Shown piece after piece: positions 20,800 through 29,305 of a stretch of DNA of 64,000 nucleotides. The notes under the pieces were generated by a model. The model did not search any database, was not told where the DNA came from, and saw nothing but the letters and a program-made list of their open reading frames with translations. Source of the DNA: Streptomyces seoulensis (GTDB lineage Bacteria > Actinomycetota > Actinomycetes > Streptomycetales > Streptomycetaceae); assembly GCA_013364255.1 (NCBI GenBank), contig CP054936.1:5300853-5364852 (forward strand), written 5' to 3'. Within the stretch, counting starts at the first letter, position 1. The number at the start of each line of letters is the position of its first letter. Made by a program: the position numbers and the translations under genes.

Positions 20800-21735
20800 T
20801 CAGTCGGACATCGCCACCAGCACCCGCCGGTCCCCGGTGTAGGGGCGCCGGCCGTGCGCCAGCAGCACGTTGTCGATGAGCAGCAGGTCGCCGGCGTGCC
20901 AGTCGACGTCGACCGCGGCGTCCAGACCGCGGTCGCGGACCTGGAGCACGTACTCGGCCGGGATGGAGCTGCCGTCCGCGAAGGTCACCGACTGCGGCAG
21001 CTCGTCCTCGCCGAGGATCTGGGCGAGTTCCTTGGAGGTCTCGTCGCCGAGGCCGGCCGGATGCCACTGGTCGGCCTGGTTGAACCACACCTCGGCGCCG
21101 GTGACCGGGTGCACGGTGGTGGCCGGGCGCAGCGACTCCACGCGCAGGCTGCCGTCGCGCCGCCAGTCCCACTCGGCGCCGGCGACCTTCAAGAACGCCT
21201 CCACCTCACCGCGGTCGGAGGTCTCGAAGGTGTCCTGCCAGCTCTTGCCGAGGCCGTAGCCGTCGTGCAGGTTCTGCACGTAGCGCACCCCGTCGGCGAA
21301 GGCGGAGCGCACCTCCGGGTCCAGCGAGGCGAGCCAGAGCGCCGCGTCGAGCACCGGGGTGGCGCCGCCGCCGCCCGGGGTGATCTGGCAGAAGAACGCC
21401 AGCCGGGTCGGCCAGGCGTGGGCGTAGCTCATCTCGTTGTGCATCGAGATGGTGAATTCCTGCGGGTACTCGGTCGAGGTGTAGACGTTGCCGCCGACCT
21501 TGGTGCGCGGGGAGTTGCCGTGCACGTAGGCCAGCCGGTTGGGCAGCAGCCGGTCCAGGACCGGGTCCAGGGTCTCGGGGGTGATGCCGAAGCCGCGGAA
21601 CACCAGCGCCTTCTCCCGTACCAGTGCGCCGGACAGGCCCTCCCTCAGGTCGTCCACGCGCCGCAGCAGCTCCTCGGGCCCGCCGCCGTCCGCCGCCTCG
21701 ATCTCCTTCGGTGCCCAAGCCGTGCTGCTCGCCAT
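20800..21735 (-). CDS. TauD/SyrP-like Fe(II)/2-oxoglutarate-dependent oxygenase 2
   Basis: A 311-residue oxygenase with HxE at His99/Glu101 (MHNEMSY) and a distal His294 in LLAHGRRPYTGDRR. It shares the order of motifs with its neighbour (STxYP, HNExSY, VWFN, AH/G-RxPxTG-RR), but the sequences are well diverged, so the two probably act on different residues or positions. The ATG follows GGAGAGGAGCGGTGAC. The gene lies 58 bases after the type II thioesterase gene. Confidence 0.9.
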   Translation of the reverse strand: MASSTAWAPKEIEAADGGGPEELLRRVDDLREGLSGALVREKALVFRGFGITPETLDPVLDRLLPNRLAYVHGNSPRTKVGGNVYTSTEYPQEFTISMHNEMSYAHAWPTRLAFFCQITPGGGGATPVLDAALWLASLDPEVRSAFADGVRYVQNLHDGYGLGKSWQDTFETSDRGEVEAFLKVAGAEWDWRRDGSLRVESLRPATTVHPVTGAEVWFNQADQWHPAGLGDETSKELAQILGEDELPQSVTFADGSSIPAEYVLQVRDRGLDAAVDVDWHAGDLLLIDNVLLAHGRRPYTGDRRVLVAMSD

Positions 21736-21793
21736 GTCACCGCTCCTCTCCTTGCTCGTCCTTGCTCGTCCTGTGGGTGTGCGGGTCGCCGGT

Positions 21794-22561
21794 TCAGACC
21801 GGCCGTGCCGTCGCCAGGCGCGCCAGCCGCTGAGCGATGTCCGCGGTCAGCTCCGCCTCGCGGGGCGCGAGGTAGAAGTGGTCGCCGGGGAAGGAGCGCA
21901 CGCTCAGGCCGCCCTCGGTCAGCTCCGCCCAGGCGTCGATCCCCGGCCCGCTGACCGCCGGGTCGCGGTCGCCCGCGTAGACCACGAACGGCGCCCGCAG
22001 CACGGCCGGCCGCTCGCGCCGGTACGTCTCGATGAGCCGGTAGTCCGCCCGCAGCACCGGCAGCAGCAGTTCGCGCAGCTCCGGTACGGCGTAGGCGTCG
22101 CCGCCGAGGGTGCCCAGCCGGGTCGCGCCGGCCACCAGCACGTCGTCCGCGGCCCGGTGCAGCGCGGTGGGCGCGGTGCGGTGCGGGGCCGAGCGGCCGG
22201 AGAGCATCAGCAGGGCCGGGCCGGCGCCGCCGGCCGGCCGGTCCTCCAGGCGGGCCGCGACCTCGTAGGCCACGGCGGCGCCCATGCTGTGGCCGAACAG
22301 GGCGAGCGGCCGGTCCAGCTCGGGTTCCAGGGCCCGGGAGATCCGGTCCGCCAGCTCGTCCATGGACTCCACGCACGGCTCGTCCATGCGCTCCACGCGG
22401 CCCGGGTAGCGCACGGCGAGCACCTCGACGTCGGCGGGCAGCCGGGCCGCCCAGCCGTGGAAGAGCCGGGCGTTGCCGCCCGCGTGCGGGAAGCACACCA
22501 GCCGCAGCCGCGGCGAGGCGGTACGCGCGTAGCGCCGGAACCAGACCCCGGACTCCGTCAC
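21794..22561 (-). CDS. Type II thioesterase
   Basis: This 255-residue alpha/beta hydrolase has the nucleophile Ser92 in GHSMGA, the FPHAGG oxyanion segment near residues 24-29 and the C-terminal GDHFYL histidine. Such enzymes clear misprimed or stalled carrier domains in NRPS systems. It starts with GTG overlapping the fabG stop (GTGA), so the two are translationally coupled. No integrated thioesterase is visible in the partial cluster, so a role in release cannot be excluded. Confidence 0.93.
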   Translation of the reverse strand: MTESGVWFRRYARTASPRLRLVCFPHAGGNARLFHGWAARLPADVEVLAVRYPGRVERMDEPCVESMDELADRISRALEPELDRPLALFGHSMGAAVAYEVAARLEDRPAGGAGPALLMLSGRSAPHRTAPTALHRAADDVLVAGATRLGTLGGDAYAVPELRELLLPVLRADYRLIETYRRERPAVLRAPFVVYAGDRDPAVSGPGIDAWAELTEGGLSVRSFPGDHFYLAPREAELTADIAQRLARLATARPV

Positions 22562-23304
22562 AGCGCCATGCCGCCGTCGATCCGGACCACCTGGCCGGTG
22601 ATGTACGCGGCCTGCGGCGAGACCAGGTAGGACACCAGCGAGGCGACCTCGTCGGGGGTGCCGAAGCGGGCGAGCGGGATGCGGCTCATCGCGTCCTTGG
22701 CGACCGACTCGGGCACTCCGGCGACCATCTCGGTGTCGATGAAGCCGGGGGCGACCGCGTTGGCCCGCACGCCGTAGCGGCCGAACTCCTTCGCCAGCGC
22801 CTGGGTCAGGCCGATGATGCCGGCCTTGGACGCCGAGTAGTTGGTCTGTCCCGCGTTGCCGACGACGCCGGCCACCGAGGACAGCGTCACCACGGTGCCG
22901 GTGCGGCGGCGGATCATCGACCGCACCACGGACCGCAGCAGGTTGTAGGTGCCGTCGAGGTTGGTGCGCAGGACGGAGTCCCACTCGTCGTCCTGCATCA
23001 GGGCCAGCGGCCGGTCCCGGGTGATGCCGGCGGACGTCACGACCGCCGTCACCGGACCGAGGCCCGACTCGACGTCGGTGACGAAGGCCCGTACCCCGAC
23101 CCGGTCGGCCACGTCCACCCGGCGGGTCAGCACGCGGCGGCCCGCGGCCTTGATCTCCTTGGCGACCTGCTCCGCGGCGTTCTCGTCGGAGCGGTAGCAG
23201 ATGGCGACGTCGAACCCGTCGTGCGCGAGGCGGGTGGCGACCGCGCGGCCGATTCCGCGCGACCCTCCGGTCACCAGCGCCACCTGAGTTGCTTCGTCCG
23301 GCAT
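22558..23304 (-). CDS. 3-oxoacyl-ACP reductase (FabG-like SDR)
   Basis: A 248-residue short-chain dehydrogenase with the NADPH motif TGGSRGIG (12-19), active-site Ser143, Tyr156 and Lys160 (YSASK), and an NAG-like SAG segment. It is typical of FabG. It is the first gene of the long biosynthetic unit. The ATG follows GGGGGAG, and an 18-base palindrome overlaps this ribosome-binding site. The likely job is reduction of the 3-oxoacyl-ACP formed by the cluster KAS III. Confidence 0.94.
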   Translation of the reverse strand: MPDEATQVALVTGGSRGIGRAVATRLAHDGFDVAICYRSDENAAEQVAKEIKAAGRRVLTRRVDVADRVGVRAFVTDVESGLGPVTAVVTSAGITRDRPLALMQDDEWDSVLRTNLDGTYNLLRSVVRSMIRRRTGTVVTLSSVAGVVGNAGQTNYSASKAGIIGLTQALAKEFGRYGVRANAVAPGFIDTEMVAGVPESVAKDAMSRIPLARFGTPDEVASLVSYLVSPQAAYITGQVVRIDGGMAL

Positions 23305-23310
23305 GTCTCC

Positions 23311-23328
23311 CCCATCCGTTCGGATGGG
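23311..23328. promoter_or_regulatory. Perfect 18-bp palindrome overlapping the fabG ribosome-binding site
   Basis: CCCATCCG, a TT spacer and CGGATGGG form a perfect inverted repeat. On the minus-strand mRNA the right arm runs into the GGGGGAG ribosome-binding site of fabG. It could be an operator or an RNA hairpin that limits translation of the first gene of the cluster. Confidence 0.6.
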
Positions 23329-23345
23329 TCGAGCGTGTGTTCGCT

Positions 23346-23366
23346 GGCTATATCCGGCCTATAGCC
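23346..23366 (-). promoter_or_regulatory. Inverted repeat GGCTATA-N7-TATAGCC, candidate promoter/operator of the biosynthetic unit
   Basis: Seven-base arms surround a seven-base spacer about 40-60 bases upstream of fabG. The arm nearest the gene contains GCTATATC (23347-23354), repeated upstream of mbtH at a nearly equal distance from the start codon. It may hold the -10 region and a dyad regulator site. Confidence 0.45.
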
Positions 23367-23434
23367 CCCCTGCACCCGCCCCTCACCAACCCCCCACGCG
23401 GCCCTCACCACCCGACGGAGTACGCCGCCGCACT

Positions 23435-23460
23435 CCTAGGCAAGCTGGTGCGCGCCTAGG
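23435..23460. promoter_or_regulatory. Inverted repeat CCTAGGC-N12-GCCTAGG
   Basis: Perfect seven-base arms flank twelve bases, immediately before GGGGAGGAGG and the ATG at 23473. The arms are themselves close to palindromic. It could be an operator for the small plus-strand ORF or a boundary element between the peptide cluster and core genes. Confidence 0.4.
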
Positions 23461-23472
23461 GGAGGAGGCAGC

Positions 23473-23697
23473 ATGACGGTTATGGCAGAGCGCACGTGGC
23501 ACGCGTCCCAGATGTCGGTCGAGGAGAGGGACCGGGCCCGGGCCGGGGCGGTGCGGGGCGGCCGGGGTCAGCCCGCTGCCTTGTCGGCTGCCGCGCGGTC
23601 CGCCGTGGTCACCGGTACCACCAGGCCCCAGGCGCCCTCCCGGACCCGCCAGGTGCGGGTGCGGACCGGGCCGGAGACCGTCGCGTCGGCGCGGTAG
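23473..23697 (+). CDS. Small ORF with a strong ribosome-binding site, uncertain
   Basis: A 74-residue ORF preceded by GGAGGAGG at good spacing. It runs head-on into the diacylglycerol-kinase-like gene, overlapping its last 130 bases. The N-terminal 35 residues (MTVMAERTW...) look protein-like, but the rest is antisense to the neighbour. I do not recognise it. It may be real, or a remnant at the cluster boundary. Confidence 0.25.
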   Translation: MTVMAERTWHASQMSVEERDRARAGAVRGGRGQPAALSAAARSAVVTGTTRPQAPSRTRQVRVRTGPETVASAR

Positions 23698-24458
23698 CGG
23701 AAGTCCGCGCCGGAGACGGTCACCGTGCGGCCCCGCGCCCGCAGCGGCGGCACCTCGGCGCCGGGGCCGGACAGCGGGCGTACCTCCACCTCGGCCCGGC
23801 CCGCGCCGCCCGGGGCGACCGACACCGCCGCCACCGGCCGGTCCAGGTCCACCACCGTCACCCCGTCCACCTCCACCCGCAGCCGCGCGGGCGCGGCCGG
23901 AACGGCGTCGGCGACCGGCCGGGCGGGGCGGGCGACCAGGGTCCGCACCAGCGACTGGCAGGTGCGCAGCCAGTCGCGCCCCGCCCCCGGACCGCCCACC
24001 GCCCCCGCCGCGTCCCGCGCGAGCAGCGGCGGGATCCGCAGCGCCCCCAGCACCACCCCGTCGCTGTCGTCGACCAGCAGGTCGAGGCGGCGTTCGGCGC
24101 CGTCCAGGACCGCCCGGGCCGCCGCCACCGGACCGGCGGGCACGCCCAGCGAACGGGCCAGCGAGACCGCGCCGCCCACCGGCACCGCCGACAGCGCGCA
24201 GCCGGCCAGTTCCCGGCGCCGGTGCAGCACGGTCACCGCCCGCAGCAGCGCCCGGTCGTCCCCGATCACCACCGGCCGCCGCGCCCCGCGCCGCGCCAGG
24301 GCGCGGGCGAATTCCTCCGGGTCCTCGGGCAGGCACACCTTCACGGCCGCGCCCGCTCCGAGCACGTCCTTCGCGATCCGCACGGACTCCCCGTCCGTCC
24401 GCCGGGCGACCGGGTCGATGACCACCAGCAGCTGTTCGGACGTCGGATATGTCGCCAC
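23568..24458 (-). CDS. Diacylglycerol kinase-like protein
   Basis: A 296-residue protein with weak similarity in layout to DAG/sphingosine kinase catalytic domains. It has an N-terminal VVIDPVARRTDGE segment, a VVIGDDRALLRAVTVLHRR segment and a C-terminal beta-rich half. The classical GGDGT nucleotide loop is not visible; VPVGGAVSLARSLG sits at the expected place, so catalytic activity is doubtful. The GTG start at 24458 leaves about 195 bases to the divergent purA. I recall genes of this kind annotated as diacylglycerol kinase beside purA in Streptomyces. Confidence 0.6.
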   Translation of the reverse strand: MATYPTSEQLLVVIDPVARRTDGESVRIAKDVLGAGAAVKVCLPEDPEEFARALARRGARRPVVIGDDRALLRAVTVLHRRRELAGCALSAVPVGGAVSLARSLGVPAGPVAAARAVLDGAERRLDLLVDDSDGVVLGALRIPPLLARDAAGAVGGPGAGRDWLRTCQSLVRTLVARPARPVADAVPAAPARLRVEVDGVTVVDLDRPVAAVSVAPGGAGRAEVEVRPLSGPGAEVPPLRARGRTVTVSGADFRYRADATVSGPVRTRTWRVREGAWGLVVPVTTADRAAADKAAG

Positions 24459-24500
24459 CTCGGTCCTGCCTCGCTTCCTCGGGTAGCATCTTTGTGCAAG

Positions 24501-24528
24501 AGCCCCTTGCGCTATTGCGCCAGGGGCT
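24501..24528. promoter_or_regulatory. Hairpin in the purA upstream region
   Basis: AGCCCCT-T-GCGC, loop TATT, GCGC-C-AGGGGCT gives an eleven-pair stem with a single T/C mismatch. It lies about 125 bases before the purA GTG and just after a possible -10 TAGCAT (24484-24489). It could be a leader structure acting on purA, or a terminator for transcripts entering from upstream. Confidence 0.45.
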
Positions 24529-24653
24529 TCGTCTATTCCGGGGCATCCGGTCCGACGGTTGTGCGGCCAACGACGGTCGCGCGGTGCACGCGGCGGTGAA
24601 CCCGCGTACGCCCCTGACCTTGGACATGCCCCGCCCGGAAGGGGTGTACGCGC

Positions 24654-25937
24654 GTGCCCGCACTTGTGCTGCTCGGTGCTCAGTGGGGTGACGAGGGCAA
24701 GGGAAAGGCCACCGACCTGCTCGGCGGCTCAGTGGACTATGTAGTGCGTTATCAGGGCGGCAACAACGCCGGCCACACGGTCGTTGTCGGCGACCAGAAG
24801 TATGCACTGCACCTCCTCCCTTCCGGAATCCTCTCTCCCGGATGTACGCCGGTCATCGGCAACGGCGTCGTGGTCGACCCGTCGGTCCTGCTCTCCGAGC
24901 TGAGCGGTCTGAACGAGCGCGGCGTCGACACGTCGAAGCTCCTGATCAGCGGAAACGCTCACATCATCACGCCGTACAACGTCACCGTCGACAAGGTGAC
25001 GGAACGCTTCCTCGGCAAGCGGAAGATCGGCACGACCGGGCGCGGCATCGGCCCGACCTACGCGGACAAGATCAACCGCGTGGGCATCCGGGTCCAGGAC
25101 CTCTACGACGAGTCGATCCTGACCCAGAAGGTCGAGGCGGCGCTCGACGCCAAGAACCAGATCCTCACCAAGCTCTACAACCGCCGCGCGATCGCCGCCG
25201 ACCAGGTGGTCGAGGAGCTGCTGGGCTACGCCGAGCAGCTGCGGCCCTACGTCGCCGACACCGTGCTGATCCTCAACCAGGCGCTGGAGGAGGACAAGGT
25301 GGTCCTCTTCGAGGGCGGCCAGGGCACGCTGCTGGACATCGACCACGGCACGTATCCGTTCGTGACCTCGTCCAACCCGACCGCGGGCGGCGCCTGCACC
25401 GGCGCGGGCGTGGGACCGACGAAGATCGGCCGGGTCATCGGCATCCTCAAGGCGTACACGACCCGCGTCGGCTCGGGCCCGTTCCCGACCGAGCTGCTGG
25501 ACGAGGACGGCGAGGCGCTGCGCCGGATCGGCGGCGAGCGGGGCGTGACCACCGGCCGCGACCGCCGCTGCGGCTGGTTCGACGCGGTGATCGCCCGCTA
25601 CGCCACCCGCGTCAACGGCCTGACCGACTTCTTCCTCACCAAGCTGGACGTGCTCACCGGCTGGGAGCAGATCCCGGTCTGCGTCGCGTACGAGATCGAC
25701 GGCAAGCGCGTCGAGGAGCTGCCCTACTCGCAGACCGACTTCCACCACGCGAAGCCCGTCTACGAGTACCTCCCCGGCTGGCAGGAGGACATCACGAAGG
25801 CCAAGACCTTCGCCGACCTGCCGAAGAACGCCCAGGGCTACGTCAAGGCGCTGGAGGAGATGTCCGGCGCCCCGATCTCCGCGATCGGCGTCGGTCCGGG
25901 CCGCGACGAGACGATCGAGATCAACTCGTTCCTCTGA
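24654..25937 (+). CDS. purA: Adenylosuccinate synthetase
   Basis: This 427-residue cytoplasmic enzyme converts IMP, aspartate and GTP to adenylosuccinate in AMP synthesis. The GTP loop GDEGKGK is at residues 12-18. NNAGHTV, IGTTGRGIGPTYADK, GGQGTLLDIDHGTYPFVTSSN and GVTTGRDRRCGWFD are all present and full length. The start is GTG at 24654. A 20-bp-stem terminator follows the stop. The gene is single, with no obvious operon partner. Confidence 0.99.
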   Translation: MPALVLLGAQWGDEGKGKATDLLGGSVDYVVRYQGGNNAGHTVVVGDQKYALHLLPSGILSPGCTPVIGNGVVVDPSVLLSELSGLNERGVDTSKLLISGNAHIITPYNVTVDKVTERFLGKRKIGTTGRGIGPTYADKINRVGIRVQDLYDESILTQKVEAALDAKNQILTKLYNRRAIAADQVVEELLGYAEQLRPYVADTVLILNQALEEDKVVLFEGGQGTLLDIDHGTYPFVTSSNPTAGGACTGAGVGPTKIGRVIGILKAYTTRVGSGPFPTELLDEDGEALRRIGGERGVTTGRDRRCGWFDAVIARYATRVNGLTDFFLTKLDVLTGWEQIPVCVAYEIDGKRVEELPYSQTDFHHAKPVYEYLPGWQEDITKAKTFADLPKNAQGYVKALEEMSGAPISAIGVGPGRDETIEINSFL

Positions 25938-25970
25938 GCGCGCCCGCGCCCGGCGGGGCGACGCGCGCAC

Positions 25971-26015
25971 CGGCGGGGCGCCCGGCACGGACCACCCGTG
26001 CCGGGCGCCCCGCCG
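25971..26015. terminator. purA terminator (convergent)
   Basis: Twenty-base perfect arms (left starting CGGCGGGGCG, right ending CGCCCCGCCG) around the loop ACCAC lie 33 bases after purA. The hairpin also serves the convergent gene at 26088-26738. Confidence 0.9.
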
Positions 26016-26087
26016 CGCGTGCGCTCCCGGAACGGCGCGGAACGGCGCGGAACGCGGCCGGCGGCGTGACGCGGCCGCAGACGGCCG

Positions 26088-26738
26088 TCAGCTGAAGACG
26101 ATCATCGACCCCTGCGCCAGGCTCCGCGTCGCCGCCGCGTGCAGGCCGAGCCAGACGTGGCGCTCACGGGCGAAGGGGCTCGGGTCGTAGGGGGCGGGGG
26201 CGGCCGGCTGCTCCAGCTCCGTGGGGGCCGGCGGGGGCGCCGGCGGAGCGGGCGGGTTGGCCGGGTCGATGCCGAGCGCCGGCGCGACCTGCTCCAGCTC
26301 CCGCAGCAGCCCCTGCGAGGAGCCCAACGGGCCGCCGCCCGCGAGGAGTTCGTCGTTGGACAGCGGGTGCGCGAAGTCCAGCGGGACGTAGGCGCCCGCG
26401 TGGTCGTAGTGCCAGACCAGGTGCGACTGCTGGGCCGTCGACTCGAACATCTCCAGCAACTGCTCGTAGTCGCCGCCGAGTTCGTCCACCGGGGCGAGCG
26501 GGAGGCCGCACAGCTGGAGCAGGTGGGCGCGGCGCAGGAAGTGCAGCGCGTCGTAGTCGAAGCCGGCCACCGGCGCGACGTCCCCGGACAGGCCCGGCAT
26601 GTACTGGTACACCGGCACCGGCGGCAGCCCGTTCTCCGCCAGCACCTTGTTGTACTGCGCCAGTTCCTCGGCGAACGGATTGTCGGGCGTGTGGCACAAC
26701 ACGTCGACGAGCGGTACCAGCCACAGGTCACAGGCCAA
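26088..26738 (-). CDS. Conserved hypothetical protein
   Basis: A 216-residue protein of no family I can name. The N-terminal 160 residues look like an ordered, conserved domain (DLWLVPLVDVLCH, GFDYDALHFLRR, HLVWHYDHAGAYVPLDFA). A Pro/Ala-rich linker and a conserved-looking C-terminal motif ERHVWLGLHAAATRSLAQGSMIVFS follow. The start is taken as TTG at 26738, because GAGGAGCCCTCC lies just upstream and no ATG in frame is nearer. No signal peptide or membrane helix is seen. It is convergent with purA. Confidence 0.75.
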   Translation of the reverse strand: MACDLWLVPLVDVLCHTPDNPFAEELAQYNKVLAENGLPPVPVYQYMPGLSGDVAPVAGFDYDALHFLRRAHLLQLCGLPLAPVDELGGDYEQLLEMFESTAQQSHLVWHYDHAGAYVPLDFAHPLSNDELLAGGGPLGSSQGLLRELEQVAPALGIDPANPPAPPAPPPAPTELEQPAAPAPYDPSPFARERHVWLGLHAAATRSLAQGSMIVFS

Positions 26739-26839
26739 GGAGGGCTCCTCGCGTAGCGGAGTGGGTGCGTGCGGACGGGTCGCGGGACGGTCCTGAGCGG
26801 CCGTCGGGGGAGTGTAGAGCGTAGTCGGTGCGGGTTCCC

Positions 26840-29305
26840 TCAGCGCCCCTCGTGCAGGTCCCATACCCACACCCCGCCGGTCCACGTGCCGTCGCGCCCC
26901 ACCAGCTCCGTGACGACCCGGCGCAGCCGGTCGTCGTTCGGCTGGGGCGCCAGCACCAGGACGCCCGCGTGCCAGTACGCGAAGTCCTCCCGCGCCTGCC
27001 GCCGCCACGCCGCGCCGATCTGCGGCGCCCTCCCGGTGTAGCGCACGTCCCGCAGCATGCTGGAGGTCTGCCGGGGCACCGCGCCGTAGATGCCGACGCG
27101 GTCGGGTCCCCAGGGACCGTTGAAATAGCCGCCGGGGAGCTTGAATCCGAGCCGGGCCGCCGTCTGCCAGTGCAGCGCCTCCGCCGCGCCCGGGTCGGGC
27201 AGCGGCACCGGCACCAGCGCCTCGCCGTCCCGCAGGTACGGCTTCCACCCGCCGTCCGCGACGAAGGCCGGCACCGGTGCCCGGTCCACCGCCTTCAGCG
27301 GGGCCGGCACCAGCGGCAGCAGGGCGAGGGACACGGCGAGCAGCCCGCCGTACAGGGCGCCGATCCGGGGCGTGTCCGACAGGCGGGCCAGGGCGAGCGC
27401 CAGGAGCATGCCCAGCGCGGGCGCGCAGACCATCGCCACCCGCCCCTCGATGACCGACTCGAACAGCGGCGCGTGGGCGAGCAGCGCCCACGGGCCCGGG
27501 TAGACCGTGTCGGTCATCGGCAGCCGGACCTTCGGCCCCAGCGACAGCGCGGCCGCGCAGACCGCCGTCACCGCCAGCGCCTTGACCAGGGCGTTCTTCC
27601 ACATCCGCACGGTGATCGCGAAGGCGACGAGGAACAGCGGCCAGCCGTAGAAGGCGTTCTGCTCGGTGGGGTTCAGGGACAGCGCGTCGGCGCGCCGCGC
27701 GTCGCCCGCCAGCAGGGAGCGCTCGGCGAAGGAGAGCAGCGCCAGCGGGCTGTTGCCCGCGTTGTCGCCGTGCGGGACGCTGCCGTAGCTCTGCGCGCCC
27801 GCGAACTGCCAGTACAGCGGGTAGGCGACGAGCGGCAGGCAGACCGCGCCGCCGATCACCAGCCCGGTCAGCAGCGGCCGCCAGGCCGCCCGCGCCACGG
27901 CCGGGCGGACGGCGCCGTACGCGGCGGCGAACAGCGCCATGCCGAGCGCGGCGAGCAGCAGCGGCTCCTCGCCCAGGAAGACCTGGTACGCCGCCATCAG
28001 CCCGAGCACGATCCCGTCCCGCCGCACCCGGTCGCCCGCGCACAGCCGCAGCGCCCGGTCGATGATCAGCGGGATCATGAACAGGACCACGAAGTTCGGG
28101 TGCGCGTTGGCGTGGCTGACCATCGGCGGGGCGAACGCGGCCAGCGCCGCGCCGACCACGGCCGCGCCCCGGTGCGCCGTCACCCGCCGCACGATCAGCC
28201 AGTACCAGGCGGCGGCCGTCGCGGCCAGGCCCACCGCCATGCACACGCTCAGCGAGAGCGCGGGGCCGAAGGCCAGCGTGAGCGGGGCGAACGGCACCGA
28301 CAGGCCCAGCATGGCCGTGTTGGCCATCAGGTTCACGCCGCCGGGGAAGTTCTGGAGGTCGGTGAAGAGCGGATCGCGCAGGTGGGCGATGTTGTCGGCG
28401 GTGACGGCGAAGAACCACTCCCACTGGTTCTGGTCCTGCATCGAGTCGGTCAGGTAGCGGTGCGCCGGGTCGAAGAGGCGCCCCGAGTACAGCAGCGCCG
28501 ACAGCAGCGCGAACAGGGCGACGGCGAGCAGATCGGCGGGCCGGGCGGAGCGCGCCCGCAGCCGGACGAGTTCGGCCAGGACCCGGCCGTAGGCGAGCGG
28601 GCCGACCTTGGAGCCGGGCTGGTGCGACCAGCGCACCGGCACCTCGGCGACCGGCCAGCCGGCCCGGTGGAAGTGGCGCAGCACCTCCACGTCGATGCCC
28701 CAGCCGTTGAGCCGGGAGGCGGCGAAGGCGGCGCGGGCGCGCTCGCCGTCGAACAGCTTGAAACCGCACTGGGTGTCGCGTATCCCGGGCACCGCGACCT
28801 GGCGGATGAGCAGGTTGCCGGCCTGGCCGAGCAGTTCGCGCACCCGGTGCTGGTGGCGCTCTATCGCCGCGCCGGGCACCGAGCGGGAGCCGATCGCGGC
28901 GGCGCCGCGCGCGCCGATCGCCTCGTCGAGCCGCGCCAGTTCCTCGATGGGGGCGGCGAGGTCGGCGTCGGTGAGCAGCACCCGGCGGCCGCGGCTGGCG
29001 GCGACGCCCCGCCGCAGCGCGTCGCCCTTGCCGCGGTTGCGGTCCCCGGCGACCAGCCGGACGCGCGGGTCGCGGCGGGCGGTGACGAGGCCGGCGGTGC
29101 CGTCGGTGGAGCCGTCGTCGGCGACGACGACCTCCCACTCCCCGAAGCGGTCCTCGTGCGCGCGCAGATAGGCGGTGACGGCGTCCAGCGAGGGACCGAG
29201 CCGGCTCTCCTCGTTGTAGGCGGGGATGACGACGGACAGGCCGACGGTCCGCTCACCGGGCGCGGACCCGTCGGCGGTGGCCGCGTCCGGGGCGGTCCCG
29301 CTCAC
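26840..29305 (-). CDS. Family 2 glycosyltransferase fused to a polytopic membrane domain
   Basis: The 821-residue protein starts with a GT-A domain (about 25-260) of the dolichyl-phosphate glucosyl/mannosyltransferase type: VVIPAYNEESRL, VVADDGSTDGT, LTDADLAAPIEE and CGFKLF. About ten membrane helices and a C-terminal soluble part follow. It may attach a sugar to polyprenyl phosphate and use or flip it, in cell-envelope glycosylation. The GTG at 29305 overlaps the upstream GntR stop (GTGA), so the two are coupled. The fusion of a DPM1-like enzyme to a GT-C-like membrane unit is known in actinobacteria. Confidence 0.88.
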   Translation of the reverse strand: MSGTAPDAATADGSAPGERTVGLSVVIPAYNEESRLGPSLDAVTAYLRAHEDRFGEWEVVVADDGSTDGTAGLVTARRDPRVRLVAGDRNRGKGDALRRGVAASRGRRVLLTDADLAAPIEELARLDEAIGARGAAAIGSRSVPGAAIERHQHRVRELLGQAGNLLIRQVAVPGIRDTQCGFKLFDGERARAAFAASRLNGWGIDVEVLRHFHRAGWPVAEVPVRWSHQPGSKVGPLAYGRVLAELVRLRARSARPADLLAVALFALLSALLYSGRLFDPAHRYLTDSMQDQNQWEWFFAVTADNIAHLRDPLFTDLQNFPGGVNLMANTAMLGLSVPFAPLTLAFGPALSLSVCMAVGLAATAAAWYWLIVRRVTAHRGAAVVGAALAAFAPPMVSHANAHPNFVVLFMIPLIIDRALRLCAGDRVRRDGIVLGLMAAYQVFLGEEPLLLAALGMALFAAAYGAVRPAVARAAWRPLLTGLVIGGAVCLPLVAYPLYWQFAGAQSYGSVPHGDNAGNSPLALLSFAERSLLAGDARRADALSLNPTEQNAFYGWPLFLVAFAITVRMWKNALVKALAVTAVCAAALSLGPKVRLPMTDTVYPGPWALLAHAPLFESVIEGRVAMVCAPALGMLLALALARLSDTPRIGALYGGLLAVSLALLPLVPAPLKAVDRAPVPAFVADGGWKPYLRDGEALVPVPLPDPGAAEALHWQTAARLGFKLPGGYFNGPWGPDRVGIYGAVPRQTSSMLRDVRYTGRAPQIGAAWRRQAREDFAYWHAGVLVLAPQPNDDRLRRVVTELVGRDGTWTGGVWVWDLHEGR

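Noticed and set aside
26088..29138. 1016-residue minus-strand frame joining the hypothetical gene to a longer upstream part
   Set aside because: Only the last 216 residues are real; the upstream part is an alternate frame of the glycosyltransferase gene.
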